A stretch of 45,223 bases of DNA from CAZAIO01 sp964485235. Lineage in GTDB: Bacteria > Chloroflexota > Dehalococcoidia > GIF9 > UBA5629. Made by a program: the position numbers and the translations under genes. Below are positions 8,405 through 17,047 of this stretch, piece after piece. The notes beneath the pieces were generated by a model. The model saw only the letters and a program-made list of their open reading frames with translations, made no database searches and was not told the DNA's origin. Position 1 is the first letter of the stretch. The number at the start of each line of letters is the position of its first letter. The stretch lies in assembly GCA_964485235.1 (NCBI GenBank), contig CAZAIO010000006.1, forward strand, positions 1 to 45,223, written 5' to 3'.

Positions 8405-9106
8405 ATGTCGGCAATGAACGAACAGGTTACCGTGCTTGTTCTCGGTAATGATGAAGACCTCATGGGTAAATTAGATTCAGACCTGGGGTTTATGGGCTAT
8501 ACTGTTTTACCCGGGAAATATCCGGATATCGAAATTGATGTTATCGCGCGACAGGCGCCGGATATTATTTTACTTCTTCTCACTTCATGGGATGAAACTA
8601 TATTACCTGCATGTGAGACCCTGGTACAGGAAGACACATTACCTCCAAAAACAGCTTTAATTGCGCTTATGACCGAAAATATAATGGGTTTTATAACTCC
8701 GGATTTGAGCTTCAGCGATATTATCGTTGTTCCGTATAACCGGGCAGAACTCGACTTCAGGCTTCGGCGGGTGTTGGACCGTTACCACCGGAACAACGGA
8801 ACGAATGTCATTACAATAGACGATCTGACTATTTCGCTGGACAGCTATGAAGTGCGAATCGACGGAAAGCCGGTGCTGTTCAGTTTGAAGGAATATAAGT
8901 TACTCAAATATCTTGTTACTCACCCCGGCTGTGTTTTCACGCGTGACGTATTGCTCAGTAATGTATGGGAGTTCGATTATCTGGGTGGAACGCGTACTGT
9001 CGATGTGCATATACGGCGAATACGTGCCAAGATCGGCGACCTGAATGAGGACTACATTAAAACGGTACGCGGTGTGGGATATGTATTCAGGCCCGGCAGA
9101 GAATAA
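8405..9106 (+). CDS. GlnR-like OmpR-family regulator with degenerate receiver
   Basis: 233-aa transcription factor: receiver-like domain (about 8-125) plus OmpR-type winged helix (about 135-230). The DNA-binding half, with GCVFTRDVLL, then DYLGGTRTVDVHIRRIRAKI and TVRGVGYVF, closely resembles actinobacterial GlnR. The receiver has lost its phosphorylation pocket: the acidic pair is Gly14-Asn15, the phospho-acceptor slot after PDIILL is Leu58, and the conserved Lys is Val109. It should therefore act without phosphorylation, and no histidine kinase is adjacent. A GCCGGAGGA site precedes the ATG. Operator arrays lie before this gene and before the peptide/amt genes downstream, which points to nitrogen control. 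GlnR identity is an inference. Confidence 0.8.
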   Translation: MSAMNEQVTVLVLGNDEDLMGKLDSDLGFMGYTVLPGKYPDIEIDVIARQAPDIILLLLTSWDETILPACETLVQEDTLPPKTALIALMTENIMGFITPDLSFSDIIVVPYNRAELDFRLRRVLDRYHRNNGTNVITIDDLTISLDSYEVRIDGKPVLFSLKEYKLLKYLVTHPGCVFTRDVLLSNVWEFDYLGGTRTVDVHIRRIRAKIGDLNEDYIKTVRGVGYVFRPGRE

Positions 9107-9255
9107 TCATATCCTGTTTCTCCTCTTTTATGTTTCCGGTTTCCAACCCTGGTACATCCTTATTTCGATAAACACGAATATTATCGATGAGCATGTCAGG
9201 CAATATATAAAAAGAATGGGAGTATGTCCTGTCGCGGGGTAAAAAATGTCATCCG

Positions 9256-9293
9256 TAACATGATTGTAACATGGAGGAAACACGGCTGAAACA
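9256..9293 (+). promoter_or_regulatory. GlnR-type operator array 2 (four boxes, 11-bp period)
   Basis: GTAAC (9256), GTAAC (9267), GAAAC (9278) and GAAAC (9289) start at exact 11-bp intervals, all conforming to GTnAC/GAAAC with 6-nt spacers. The last box ends 61 bp before the small-peptide ATG at 9354, the same distance as in array 1. A TATTAT at 9303-9308 could serve as the -10 element, which would put the boxes over the -35 region. Confidence 0.7.
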
Positions 9294-9353
9294 TGGCTGC
9301 TCTATTATTAAATTGTAGCCCATTGAATAGATTATTAGTAAAGGAGAGAAAAA

Positions 9354-9482
9354 ATGGAAATGATTTTTGGGATTGTAGCTTTCGTGGTATTGTTCGCAAC
9401 ATGGGTGGTTGTCCCTTCTATTATAAAGAAGCGCCATGCTGCTCGCGCCGGCGAAAAAAGCATGGAATTTTCAAATCGCTAA
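9354..9482 (+). CDS. 42-aa single-span membrane peptide upstream of amt
   Basis: An ATG at 9354 with AAGGAGAG at 9341-9348 opens a 42-codon frame ending at TAA 9480-9482. The peptide starts MEMIFGIVAFVVLFATWVVV, one transmembrane helix, followed by a basic segment (KKRHAARAGEK). It lies in the 416-bp space between the regulator and amt, 40 bp before amt, and directly follows operator array 2, so it is probably the first gene of the ammonium-transport transcript. A role as a small partner or regulator of the transporter is speculation; I recognise no family. Confidence 0.6.
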   Translation: MEMIFGIVAFVVLFATWVVVPSIIKKRHAARAGEKSMEFSNR

Positions 9483-9522
9483 TATAATCCGTCACACTTA
9501 ATTCTGAAATTGGAGAACGACA

Positions 9523-10953
9523 ATGAATGTACTGCAAAATGTTGTTGGAAGCGGTAATGAGAAGGTGCCGCTTCTGAAAAGAAAGAGTTTCGTAATTGCC
9601 CTGATGGCAATCATACTGGGTGTCGCTTTTTTCGGAGTTCCGGCGCTGGTTCGGGCTGCCGATCCTTCAGGTGCGGACACCCTGAACGCTGACCCGACAG
9701 CAGCAGTGAACATGGCATGGACCCTTATAGCCGGATTCCTGGTATGGTTCATGCAACTCGGTTTTGCGTTTCTGGGCGCCGGACTGATAAGGAAGAAAAA
9801 TACAGTAAACTATCTCACCAAGAGCTTTATGGACTTCTGTATCGCATCGCTGGGGTTCTGGGCGTTTGGTTTTGCTCTCATGTTCGGCGGCTCGCAGTTG
9901 TTCCCCGGGCTTGAAATGGGCAATAGTTTCATCGGTTTTTCAGGATTTTTCCTGAGCGGGGACAGCTATGATGTTTCTACTATAATGTTCTGGTTTTTCC
10001 AGATGGTGTTTGCTGCTACAGCATGTACAATTGTAGCAGGTGCCGTAGCTGAACGAATGAAAATAACCGCCTATCTGGCGTACAGTTTTATAATCGGCGC
10101 AATAATTTATCCGATTTACGGACACTGGATATGGGGTGGTGGATGGTTGAGCCAGATTACCGTAGGCGGCGCTACCGGCGCGGTCGACTTTGCCGGTTCC
10201 GGCGTGGTGCATATGGTAGGAGGACTGGCAGCATTGATCGCTGCGGCGATGGTAGGTCCGCGTATAGGTAAATTCAATAAGGACGGTACTCCCAACGTGA
10301 TCAAGGGACACAGTGTTCCTTTTGTAGTGATCGGTACGTTTATCCTGTTCTTCGGCTGGTTCGGATTTAATGCCGGAAGTACTGTAGCGGCAACCGAACT
10401 GCGCATCTCAGTGATCACTGTGAATACTTTCTTATCGGGAGCTACAGCGGCTGTCGTTGCACTCTACTGGAAGTTTGCCACTACGGGTAAGGCCGACATT
10501 CTGGCAGCATGCAACGGGTCACTTGCCGGGCTTGTAGCGATTACTGCACCCTGTGCGTTTGTACCGCCCTGGGCAGCAGTCATTATCGGAGTGATATCCG
10601 TACCGTGCATGTTCGCTATGGCACACCTGGTAGAACGTGTATTCAAAGTAGATGATGCTGTCGGAGCAGTTCCGGTGCATTTCGGAGCGGGAATATGGGG
10701 ACTGTTGGCTGTAGGTATATTTGCAGACGGCACATACGGAGTGAGCGGAATTATTGCAGGTGAATGGGGACAAATAGTATTGCAGTTAATAGATATTATC
10801 GTCATAATAGTATGGGTATTGATAACCGTATCACTCACTTTCTGGATGATAAAGAAGAGTATGGGGCTCAGAGCAAGCAGAGAAGAGGAACTTGAAGGAC
10901 TGGATATTCCCGAACATGGAATTGAAGCCTATCCGGAGGAAGTTCCGGCATAA
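9523..10953 (+). CDS. amt: Ammonium transporter (Amt/MEP family)
   Basis: 476-aa channel that moves ammonium/ammonia across the cytoplasmic membrane. An N-terminal hydrophobic segment ending near PALVRAADP looks like a cleavable signal, as in other Amt proteins. Eleven helices follow. Hallmarks are FWAFGFALMFG, the twin pore histidines in YPIYGHWIWGGGWL and VPVHFGAGIWG, and GHSVPFVVIGTFILFFGWFGF, shown here in part. No glnK/glnB PII gene follows, which is unusual because the two are often paired. It ends in a strong terminator at 10991. Expression is likely under the GlnR-type array at 9256. Confidence 0.95.
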   Translation: MNVLQNVVGSGNEKVPLLKRKSFVIALMAIILGVAFFGVPALVRAADPSGADTLNADPTAAVNMAWTLIAGFLVWFMQLGFAFLGAGLIRKKNTVNYLTKSFMDFCIASLGFWAFGFALMFGGSQLFPGLEMGNSFIGFSGFFLSGDSYDVSTIMFWFFQMVFAATACTIVAGAVAERMKITAYLAYSFIIGAIIYPIYGHWIWGGGWLSQITVGGATGAVDFAGSGVVHMVGGLAALIAAAMVGPRIGKFNKDGTPNVIKGHSVPFVVIGTFILFFGWFGFNAGSTVAATELRISVITVNTFLSGATAAVVALYWKFATTGKADILAACNGSLAGLVAITAPCAFVPPWAAVIIGVISVPCMFAMAHLVERVFKVDDAVGAVPVHFGAGIWGLLAVGIFADGTYGVSGIIAGEWGQIVLQLIDIIVIIVWVLITVSLTFWMIKKSMGLRASREEELEGLDIPEHGIEAYPEEVPA

Positions 10954-10990
10954 AGTCCGGAAGTTAGTCTCAGAATGTCTTGAAGTAAAG

Positions 10991-11019
10991 GGCCGGAGCA
11001 ATCGCTCCGGCCTTTTTTT
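10991..11019 (+). terminator. Rho-independent terminator of amt
   Basis: GGCCGGAGC and GCTCCGGCC form a perfect 9-bp stem around a 4-nt loop, followed by seven T residues. Confidence 0.92.
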
Positions 11020-11161
11020 GTTAATAACGATCCTGTTCAATATTGCATAGCAAATATATAATTATCTACACTAGCATTCAGGATACTACTTCTTTAACCC
11101 TTTATTATAGGTCGACCAAACGACGTATTAATGTATTAACGTTGCTGAGGAGATTAAAACC

Positions 11162-12520
11162 ATGAGTAAAAATGAAGCATTTTTTGCACCGTTTTGTCCG
11201 GCAATTCCCCGTGAACAGTTAAAGGATACGGCAACCTTCTTTTTAAAAAGTAACTATTTGTTTCCACTTGAATATACGGGTTGGCGCGATGAAACTATGG
11301 CATGGAAAGAAAGCGCTTATCTTGGTGCAATGCTAAATCCAATGCCTACAAGCCGCGTTAAAGGACCGGATGCCCTGAGATTTTTTACAGATTTTTGTGT
11401 GAACAGCTTTAAAAAGTTCGCTATCGGAACCGGTAAACATGCAATTATGTGTAATGAAAAAGGATTAGTATTCAGGGACGGAGTTCTTATTCGTACTGAT
11501 GAAGATGAGTTCTATACGTATGAACTTTTCCCCGCTGACGCATATTTTCTTTCCAAACAATCCTATAATGCGTTATGCGAAAACATTACCGGAAAAGTAT
11601 TTTTATTTCAGATTGCCGGTCCAAGGTCTCTTGAAATACTGGAAAGTGCTTGTGATGAAGACTTACATGATATCCGGTTCATGCATCACCGTATGGCTAA
11701 GATTTTCGGTCATAATGTACGCGTCCTTCGCGTGGGTATGGCAGGTACACTGGCTTATGAGGTTCATGGAGAAATTAATAACAGCCATGATGTATACAAT
11801 GCCCTATGGAAAGCCGGTGAACCTCTCGGTATGCGCAAACTCGGTCAGATTGCATATATGATGAACCACACAGAAGATGGTTTCCCGCAAGGGTATTATC
11901 ATTTTCCCTATCCATGGGGTGAAGATGAAAGTTTTGTAAAATTCATGGCTGAAAGCCGGATTGACCGTCCCGGTACCAACGTTGATCTTTCGGGCAGTAT
12001 GGGAGACGATATTACACTTCGTTACCGGAATCCCGTTGAGCTGGGCTGGACAGATATGATTAAATTCGACCATGAATTTACGGGTCGCGAAGCTCTGCAA
12101 AAAGAAGTAACGAACCCTAAACGGCAGATGGTCACCCTTGTCTGGAATAAAGAAGATATCCTCGATGTTTATGTTTCTCAGTTTCAACCTGGTAAACCTT
12201 ATGCTGATATGGATAGACCTAACGATATATTTTACAGGTCTAAACCCATCTACCATGCCGATCAAGTATTGAATAAAAACGGCGACGTTATTGGTATAAG
12301 CTCCGGTCGTGCAAATAGCTACTACTATCGGGAGATGATCTCACTTTGTTCCATCAATACTCCCTACGCCACCCTGGGAACAGAAGTCTATGTGCTCTGG
12401 GGTAATCCGGGCAAACGCCAGAAGAAAATACGTGCGATAGTTTCCCGCTTTCCTTACTTAAATGAAGGTCGCAATGAAATATTTAATGTGGAGACTATTC
12501 CGCATTACAGTAAGAGATAA
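11162..12520 (+). CDS. GcvT-fold aminomethyltransferase / O-demethylase (LigM-like)
   Basis: 452-aa protein of the glycine-cleavage T family. GcvT-like segments include RVKGPDALRFFTDF, LFQIAGPRSLEIL, RVGMAGTLAYEVHG and FTGREALQKE. Its length and the early segment FPLEYTGWRDETMAW are closer to the LigM/DesA type, which transfers a methyl group from methoxylated aromatic acids to tetrahydrofolate, than to true GcvT (about 360 aa); no gcvH or gcvP is nearby. Cytosolic. AGGAG precedes the ATG. It converges on three FAD oxidoreductases, so a shared catabolic route is possible but unproven. Dimethylsulfoniopropionate or sarcosine demethylase relatives remain alternatives. Confidence 0.72.
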   Translation: MSKNEAFFAPFCPAIPREQLKDTATFFLKSNYLFPLEYTGWRDETMAWKESAYLGAMLNPMPTSRVKGPDALRFFTDFCVNSFKKFAIGTGKHAIMCNEKGLVFRDGVLIRTDEDEFYTYELFPADAYFLSKQSYNALCENITGKVFLFQIAGPRSLEILESACDEDLHDIRFMHHRMAKIFGHNVRVLRVGMAGTLAYEVHGEINNSHDVYNALWKAGEPLGMRKLGQIAYMMNHTEDGFPQGYYHFPYPWGEDESFVKFMAESRIDRPGTNVDLSGSMGDDITLRYRNPVELGWTDMIKFDHEFTGREALQKEVTNPKRQMVTLVWNKEDILDVYVSQFQPGKPYADMDRPNDIFYRSKPIYHADQVLNKNGDVIGISSGRANSYYYREMISLCSINTPYATLGTEVYVLWGNPGKRQKKIRAIVSRFPYLNEGRNEIFNVETIPHYSKR

Positions 12521-12562
12521 TATATCTGTAGACTTATAATACTATATGACAATACTGCATGA

Positions 12563-14011
12563 CTATGCAGAAATATAAAGCAGAGCATTTCGTGCAGCGA
12601 TGCGGCCGGAGTTCAAAGCAAACCCCGACGATGCACCGGGGCCCACATTAATAGGATAACTATCTCCCCATATACCACCGGCATCGAATCCGCCTGCATA
12701 CAATCCTGGAATCACATTGCCTTTTTTATCGACAACTTCTAAATTGTGGTTCACCTTGATGCCGCCCTGAGTCCCCAGGAAAACGGTACGTGCTTTTATT
12801 GCGTAATATCTGGGACCTGTTACCGGCCTCAGGTATTCAGGATTTTTTACGAAAAGCTCATCATGGTTTTTTGCGCAGAAGCTATTATATTCCTCGATGG
12901 TCGCTTTTAAAACCGCAGGATCGACTTTGATTTTCTGTGCGAGTTCTTCTATTGAGTCAGCCATAAATATATCGTCGGGACCTTTTTCCAGTCCTGCCTT
13001 GAGCTCTTTATCGTAACCTACCGCTTTGCTGCCGGGGGAATAATCGGAAGCTATGTTCTTGTCTATTCCTGTATCGCTTAAACGACGAATAGCCGAATCA
13101 TCGAATATACTAAATGTATATCCTTCTTTATAGCGGATACTCGCGTTTCCTATCGATGAGTCGAAAAATGTTTGACCTTCATCGATAAAGCGCCGTCCGT
13201 CGGGACCTACCCACAGGTCCGGCTGACGTACAGGAAATCCGAGCATTCCTTTTGGCACGAAGTCCGGCCCGACAGGTCCGATGCGCAGCAGCTCAAGAAG
13301 ACCTGTACCTTCTTCATCTGCGCCGACTTCCCACGCCATACGAATGCCGTCACCCGTTTTACCGGTATTACCCAATGCGAGAATATTAATTCCCAGGTCT
13401 AATCCCGTATATTTCTTGATCCAATCTTTATTATTTGCATACCCGCCGCTGCCGATGATAACTGCTCTGCAATTCACCTGTATTTCATTGCCGTCCTCTT
13501 CCACAATAACGCCGGTGATTGTTTTTCCTTCACGGAGAATCTTCGTTACCGGTGTAGCGAGCCTTATATCCACACCTTTCTCTTTTGCTTTGAGAACAAG
13601 CGCTTTAATCAAGGCTTCACCTAACCCTTTAATAGTGTGATATGTTCTGTAACCACCAGGTGAAAGAGCTGTGGCATCGGTGAATACTACTCCCTGTTTT
13701 TGAAGCCATGTAATAGTCGCCGCCGACTCATTCACAAATGCCCTCACCAGGCGTGCATTCGCCCGCCAGTGGCAATACTCCATCATGTTCTTGAACGCTT
13801 CATCCCTGCTGTAAGTGATGTAACGCTCGCGTTGCATGTCGCTTTCTACTGCGAACGTACCTTCGAAGAAGTTAGACGTTCCACCAAGGGAACGCTGTTT
13901 TTCGAATAACATGACCTTTGCTCCGCCTTCTGCAGCGGTCAGGGCGGCAGCCATGCCTGTAGCACCGCTGCCTATTACCACGATATCGGTCTTTATTACT
14001 GAGTTTTTCAT
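12563..14011 (-). CDS. FAD-dependent oxidoreductase, FAD_binding_2 family (copy 1 of 3)
   Basis: 482-aa single-domain flavoprotein. The N-terminal dinucleotide fold IVVIGSGATGMAAALTAAEG is followed by an acidic turn (FEKQRSLGGTSNFFEG), and the C-terminal FAD segment is PGLYAGGFDAGG then GRIAARNAL. The family reduces or dehydrogenates alpha,beta-unsaturated acids, steroids and similar compounds. The C-terminal loop reads WGDSYPINVGPGAS in place of the HGxNRLGGN of fumarate reductases, so the usual catalytic Arg there is absent and the substrate is likely different. No signal peptide, heme or FMN domain. It is the last gene of a three-gene operon, 50 bp after copy 2, with AAGGA before its start. 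Confidence 0.85.
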   Translation of the reverse strand: MKNSVIKTDIVVIGSGATGMAAALTAAEGGAKVMLFEKQRSLGGTSNFFEGTFAVESDMQRERYITYSRDEAFKNMMEYCHWRANARLVRAFVNESAATITWLQKQGVVFTDATALSPGGYRTYHTIKGLGEALIKALVLKAKEKGVDIRLATPVTKILREGKTITGVIVEEDGNEIQVNCRAVIIGSGGYANNKDWIKKYTGLDLGINILALGNTGKTGDGIRMAWEVGADEEGTGLLELLRIGPVGPDFVPKGMLGFPVRQPDLWVGPDGRRFIDEGQTFFDSSIGNASIRYKEGYTFSIFDDSAIRRLSDTGIDKNIASDYSPGSKAVGYDKELKAGLEKGPDDIFMADSIEELAQKIKVDPAVLKATIEEYNSFCAKNHDELFVKNPEYLRPVTGPRYYAIKARTVFLGTQGGIKVNHNLEVVDKKGNVIPGLYAGGFDAGGIWGDSYPINVGPGASSGFALNSGRIAARNALLYISA

Positions 14012-14061
14012 TGTCCGTATCCTTTATTGCAAGAGCGGTCTGACTTTTAAATAACACGATT

Positions 14062-15510
14062 TTATTTGCCGATGAAGGTCAGTGCGTTTCTGGCTGCGAT
14101 GCGACCGGAGTTCAAGGCGAATGCCGAAGATGCGCCGGAACATACATTTATAGGGTAGCTGTCTCCCCACATTCCGCCCGCATCATAGCCACCGGCATAC
14201 AGCCCGGGAATAATCTTTCCTTTTTTATCGATGACTTCCATTCGTTCATTGATTTTGATGCCTCCCTGCGTTCCCAGGAAGACAGTGCGGGCTTTTGTTG
14301 CATAATATTTCGGCCCTGTAAGCGGCCTGAGGAATTTCGGGTCTTTTACAAAAAGTTCGTCGTGGTTCCTGGCGCAGAAGCTGTTATATTCTTCGACAGT
14401 TTGTTTCAGAACGGCAGGGTCGACCTTTATTTTTCGGGCAAGCTCTTCTATCGAGTCTGCCATAAATACATCGTCCGGTCCTTTTTCAAGCCCTGCCTGC
14501 AGTTCTTTTTCAAATGCTTCAGGTTTGCTGCCCGGAAAATAGTCCGATCCTATGTTCTTGTCTATGCCGGTTTCATTCAGTCTTTTTATCACACCATCAT
14601 CGAAAATGGTGAACGTATATCCCTCTTTATATCTGATACATGCATTTCCTATCGATGAATCATAAAAGGTCTGGCCTTCGTCGACAAAACGCCGTCCGTC
14701 AGGACCCACCCAAAGGTCCGGTTGTCTTGTCGGAAAACTGAGCGGCCCCTTTGGTGTGAAGTCCGGGCCGACCGGTCCCAGACGTAACATTTCCAATAAT
14801 TCTATGCCTTCTTCGTCGGCGCCTACTTCCCACGCCATACGGATACCATCTCCCATTTTGTCGGTATTGCCTATTGCGAGGATATTCTCTCCGAGATTAA
14901 GGCCTGTATATTTCTTGATCCATTCTTTGTTGTTCGCATAACCGCCGCTGCCGATGACGATTGCCTTACAATGCACCGTTATTTCTCCATTATCTCCTTC
15001 GGCGATGACGCCGGTGATAGCGTTTCCCTCTCTTAATATCCGGGTAACCGGTGTAGCGAGTCTTATATCCACACCCTTTTCTTTTGCCTTCGTCGCCAGT
15101 ATTTTGATAACGGATTCGCCGTGACCTCTCATCATATGATAGGTCCAGGGAGCATTGGGCATATTGATCGTCGCTCCGATGAAGTCCACTCCAAGTGTCT
15201 GAAGCCAGTTTATTGTAGCTGCAGACTCATCTACCACAGCCCGCACCAGACGCGGGTTTGCCCGCCAGTGGCTGTATTCCATTATGTTCTTGAACGCATC
15301 ATCACGGCTGTAGGTGATATAATGTTCACGCTGTAATTCGCTCTCTACTGCGAATGTGCCCTCGAAGAAATTGGATGACCCGCCCAGCGAACGTTGTTTT
15401 TCAAATACGATGACCTTTGCCCCGCCTACTGCCGCGGTCAATGCCGCAGCCATGCCTGTTGCGCCGCTGCCTATTACCACGATATCTGTTTCTACGATAC
15501 TATCTGTCAC
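14062..15510 (-). CDS. FAD-dependent oxidoreductase, FAD_binding_2 family (copy 2 of 3)
   Basis: 482-aa paralogue of its two neighbours, with the same motifs (IVVIGSGATGMAAALTAAVG, FEKQRSLGGSSNFFEG, WGDSYPINVCSGAS). It differs most around residues 105-140: copies 1 and 3 share ALxPGGYRTYHTI and GEALIKAL, whereas this copy has INMPNAPWTYHMM and GESVIKIL. This probably changes the substrate pocket. The start is GTG at 15510, with AAGGAG 7-8 nt upstream. It is the middle gene of the operon, 85 bp downstream of copy 3 and 50 bp before copy 1. Expected to be cytosolic; the electron donor is unknown. Confidence 0.85.
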   Translation of the reverse strand: MTDSIVETDIVVIGSGATGMAAALTAAVGGAKVIVFEKQRSLGGSSNFFEGTFAVESELQREHYITYSRDDAFKNIMEYSHWRANPRLVRAVVDESAATINWLQTLGVDFIGATINMPNAPWTYHMMRGHGESVIKILATKAKEKGVDIRLATPVTRILREGNAITGVIAEGDNGEITVHCKAIVIGSGGYANNKEWIKKYTGLNLGENILAIGNTDKMGDGIRMAWEVGADEEGIELLEMLRLGPVGPDFTPKGPLSFPTRQPDLWVGPDGRRFVDEGQTFYDSSIGNACIRYKEGYTFTIFDDGVIKRLNETGIDKNIGSDYFPGSKPEAFEKELQAGLEKGPDDVFMADSIEELARKIKVDPAVLKQTVEEYNSFCARNHDELFVKDPKFLRPLTGPKYYATKARTVFLGTQGGIKINERMEVIDKKGKIIPGLYAGGYDAGGMWGDSYPINVCSGASSAFALNSGRIAARNALTFIGK

Positions 15511-15595
15511 GGTTTTTCTCCTTATCAGTGTTGGGCTTCACGAATATTATAGCCGTTTGAAATACGCGTTCCTGCAATCCGGTAATTAACGATTA

Positions 15596-17047
15596 CTACT
15601 GTATCCCTGTATAACGGAGGGCGTTTCTGGCTGCGATGCGCCCTGAGTTGAAGGCAAATGCCGATGCTGCCCCCGGCGTTACGCTGTACGGATAGCTGTC
15701 TCCCCATGCTCCTCCGGCATCGTTACCACCGGCATAGAGCCCGGGAATAGTCTTTCCTTTCTTGTCGATTACTTCCATGTCGTGGTTAATCTTGATGCCT
15801 CCAAGCGTGCCCAGGAAAAGCGAGCGTGCTTTGATCGCATAGAATTTGGGACCCTTGAGAGACCGGAGATATTTTGGATCTTTGGCGAATATCTCGTCAT
15901 GTCCCTGTTCGCAAAAACGATTATATTCATCGACTGTGGCTTTTAATACAGCAGGATCTATACCTATTTTACCGGCCAGTTCTTCTACGGAATCTGCCAT
16001 AAATACATCGTCAGGACCTTTTTCCATAGTTATTTGCCATTCTTTGTAAAAGTTTGATGGTTTAGTGCCTGCGGGATAAGCTTCAGCTACGTTCCTTTCT
16101 ATCCCTGTCGTATTAAGTCGTTCTATAATAGAGTCATCGAATATACTGAAGGTGTATCCTTCTTTAAACCTGGCATTTGCATTGCCTATCGACGAATCGT
16201 AGAACGCAATTGACTCGTCGCAGAACCGGTGTCCGGTCGGGTCTACCCACAGGTCCGGTTGTACGACAGGGAACTCAACCTCGCTTTTCGGGGCAAATGC
16301 CGGACCGATGGGCCCGGTGCGGAACGTTTCGAGAACGCCCATTCCTTCTTCATCAGCTCCGACTTCCCATGCCATTCGAATGCCGTCCCCCGTCTTGTCG
16401 GTGTTTCCTATGACGATCATATTCTCACCGAGATTGAATCCCGTATATTTCTTGATCCATTCTTTATTGTTCGCATATCCGCCGCTGCTGATGATGACTG
16501 CCTTGCAGCGGACCTGAAGTTCCTGTCCGTCCTGTTCGGCGATAACGCCGGTGATCACATTGCCCTCTCTTAATATCTTCGTAACCGGCGTGGCAAGCCG
16601 GATATCTACACCTTTTTCTTTTGCCTTGATAGTCAGCGCCTTGATTAAAGCTTCGCCGTAGCCCTGAATAGTGTGATACGTCCTGTAACCGCCCGGTGCA
16701 AGCGCTGTGGCATCATTGAATACTACACCCTGTTTTTGCAGCCATTCAATGCTTGCGGCAGATTCATCGACAAATGCTCTTACCAGCCGCCCGTTTGCCC
16801 GCCAGTGACTGTATTCCATAAGGTTCCTGAACGCCTCATCTCTGCTATACATAACATATGTTTTCCGCTGAAATTCGGTCCCCACAGCAAATGAGCCTTC
16901 GAAGAAGTTTGACGTCCCACCGAGCGAACGTTGTTTTTCAAAAACTATTACTTTTGCCCCGCCTTCTGCTGCTGTCAGCGCCGCAGCCATTCCGGTTGCA
17001 CCGCTGCCTACTACTACAATATCGGTCTCAAGAGTTGAATTTGTCAT
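15596..17047 (-). CDS. FAD-dependent oxidoreductase, FAD_binding_2 family (copy 3 of 3, first in operon)
   Basis: 483-aa flavoprotein, promoter-proximal gene of the tandem trio. It has IVVVGSGATGMAAALTAAEG, FEKQRSLGGTSNFFEG, and a C-terminal WGDSYPYSVTPGAAS loop. It shares the ALAPGGYRTYHTI segment with copy 1 but diverges elsewhere, for example FRTGPIGPAFAPKSEVEFPV. AAGGAG lies about 7 nt before the ATG. The 243-bp space to the divergent dipeptidase gene should hold the operon promoter. As with its paralogues, the family assignment is firm but the substrate (enoate, steroid-like or aromatic-ring intermediate) is not. Confidence 0.85.
   Translation of the reverse strand: MTNSTLETDIVVVGSGATGMAAALTAAEGGAKVIVFEKQRSLGGTSNFFEGSFAVGTEFQRKTYVMYSRDEAFRNLMEYSHWRANGRLVRAFVDESAASIEWLQKQGVVFNDATALAPGGYRTYHTIQGYGEALIKALTIKAKEKGVDIRLATPVTKILREGNVITGVIAEQDGQELQVRCKAVIISSGGYANNKEWIKKYTGFNLGENMIVIGNTDKTGDGIRMAWEVGADEEGMGVLETFRTGPIGPAFAPKSEVEFPVVQPDLWVDPTGHRFCDESIAFYDSSIGNANARFKEGYTFSIFDDSIIERLNTTGIERNVAEAYPAGTKPSNFYKEWQITMEKGPDDVFMADSVEELAGKIGIDPAVLKATVDEYNRFCEQGHDEIFAKDPKYLRSLKGPKFYAIKARSLFLGTLGGIKINHDMEVIDKKGKTIPGLYAGGNDAGGAWGDSYPYSVTPGAASAFAFNSGRIAARNALRYTGIQ

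Noticed and set aside
6000..9240. Similar-looking tails (EQHIKQY near 6030 and DEHVRQY near 9200) hinting at a repeated gene fragment
   Set aside because: The match is only about ten residues, the DNA does not align well, and both regions are non-coding flanks.
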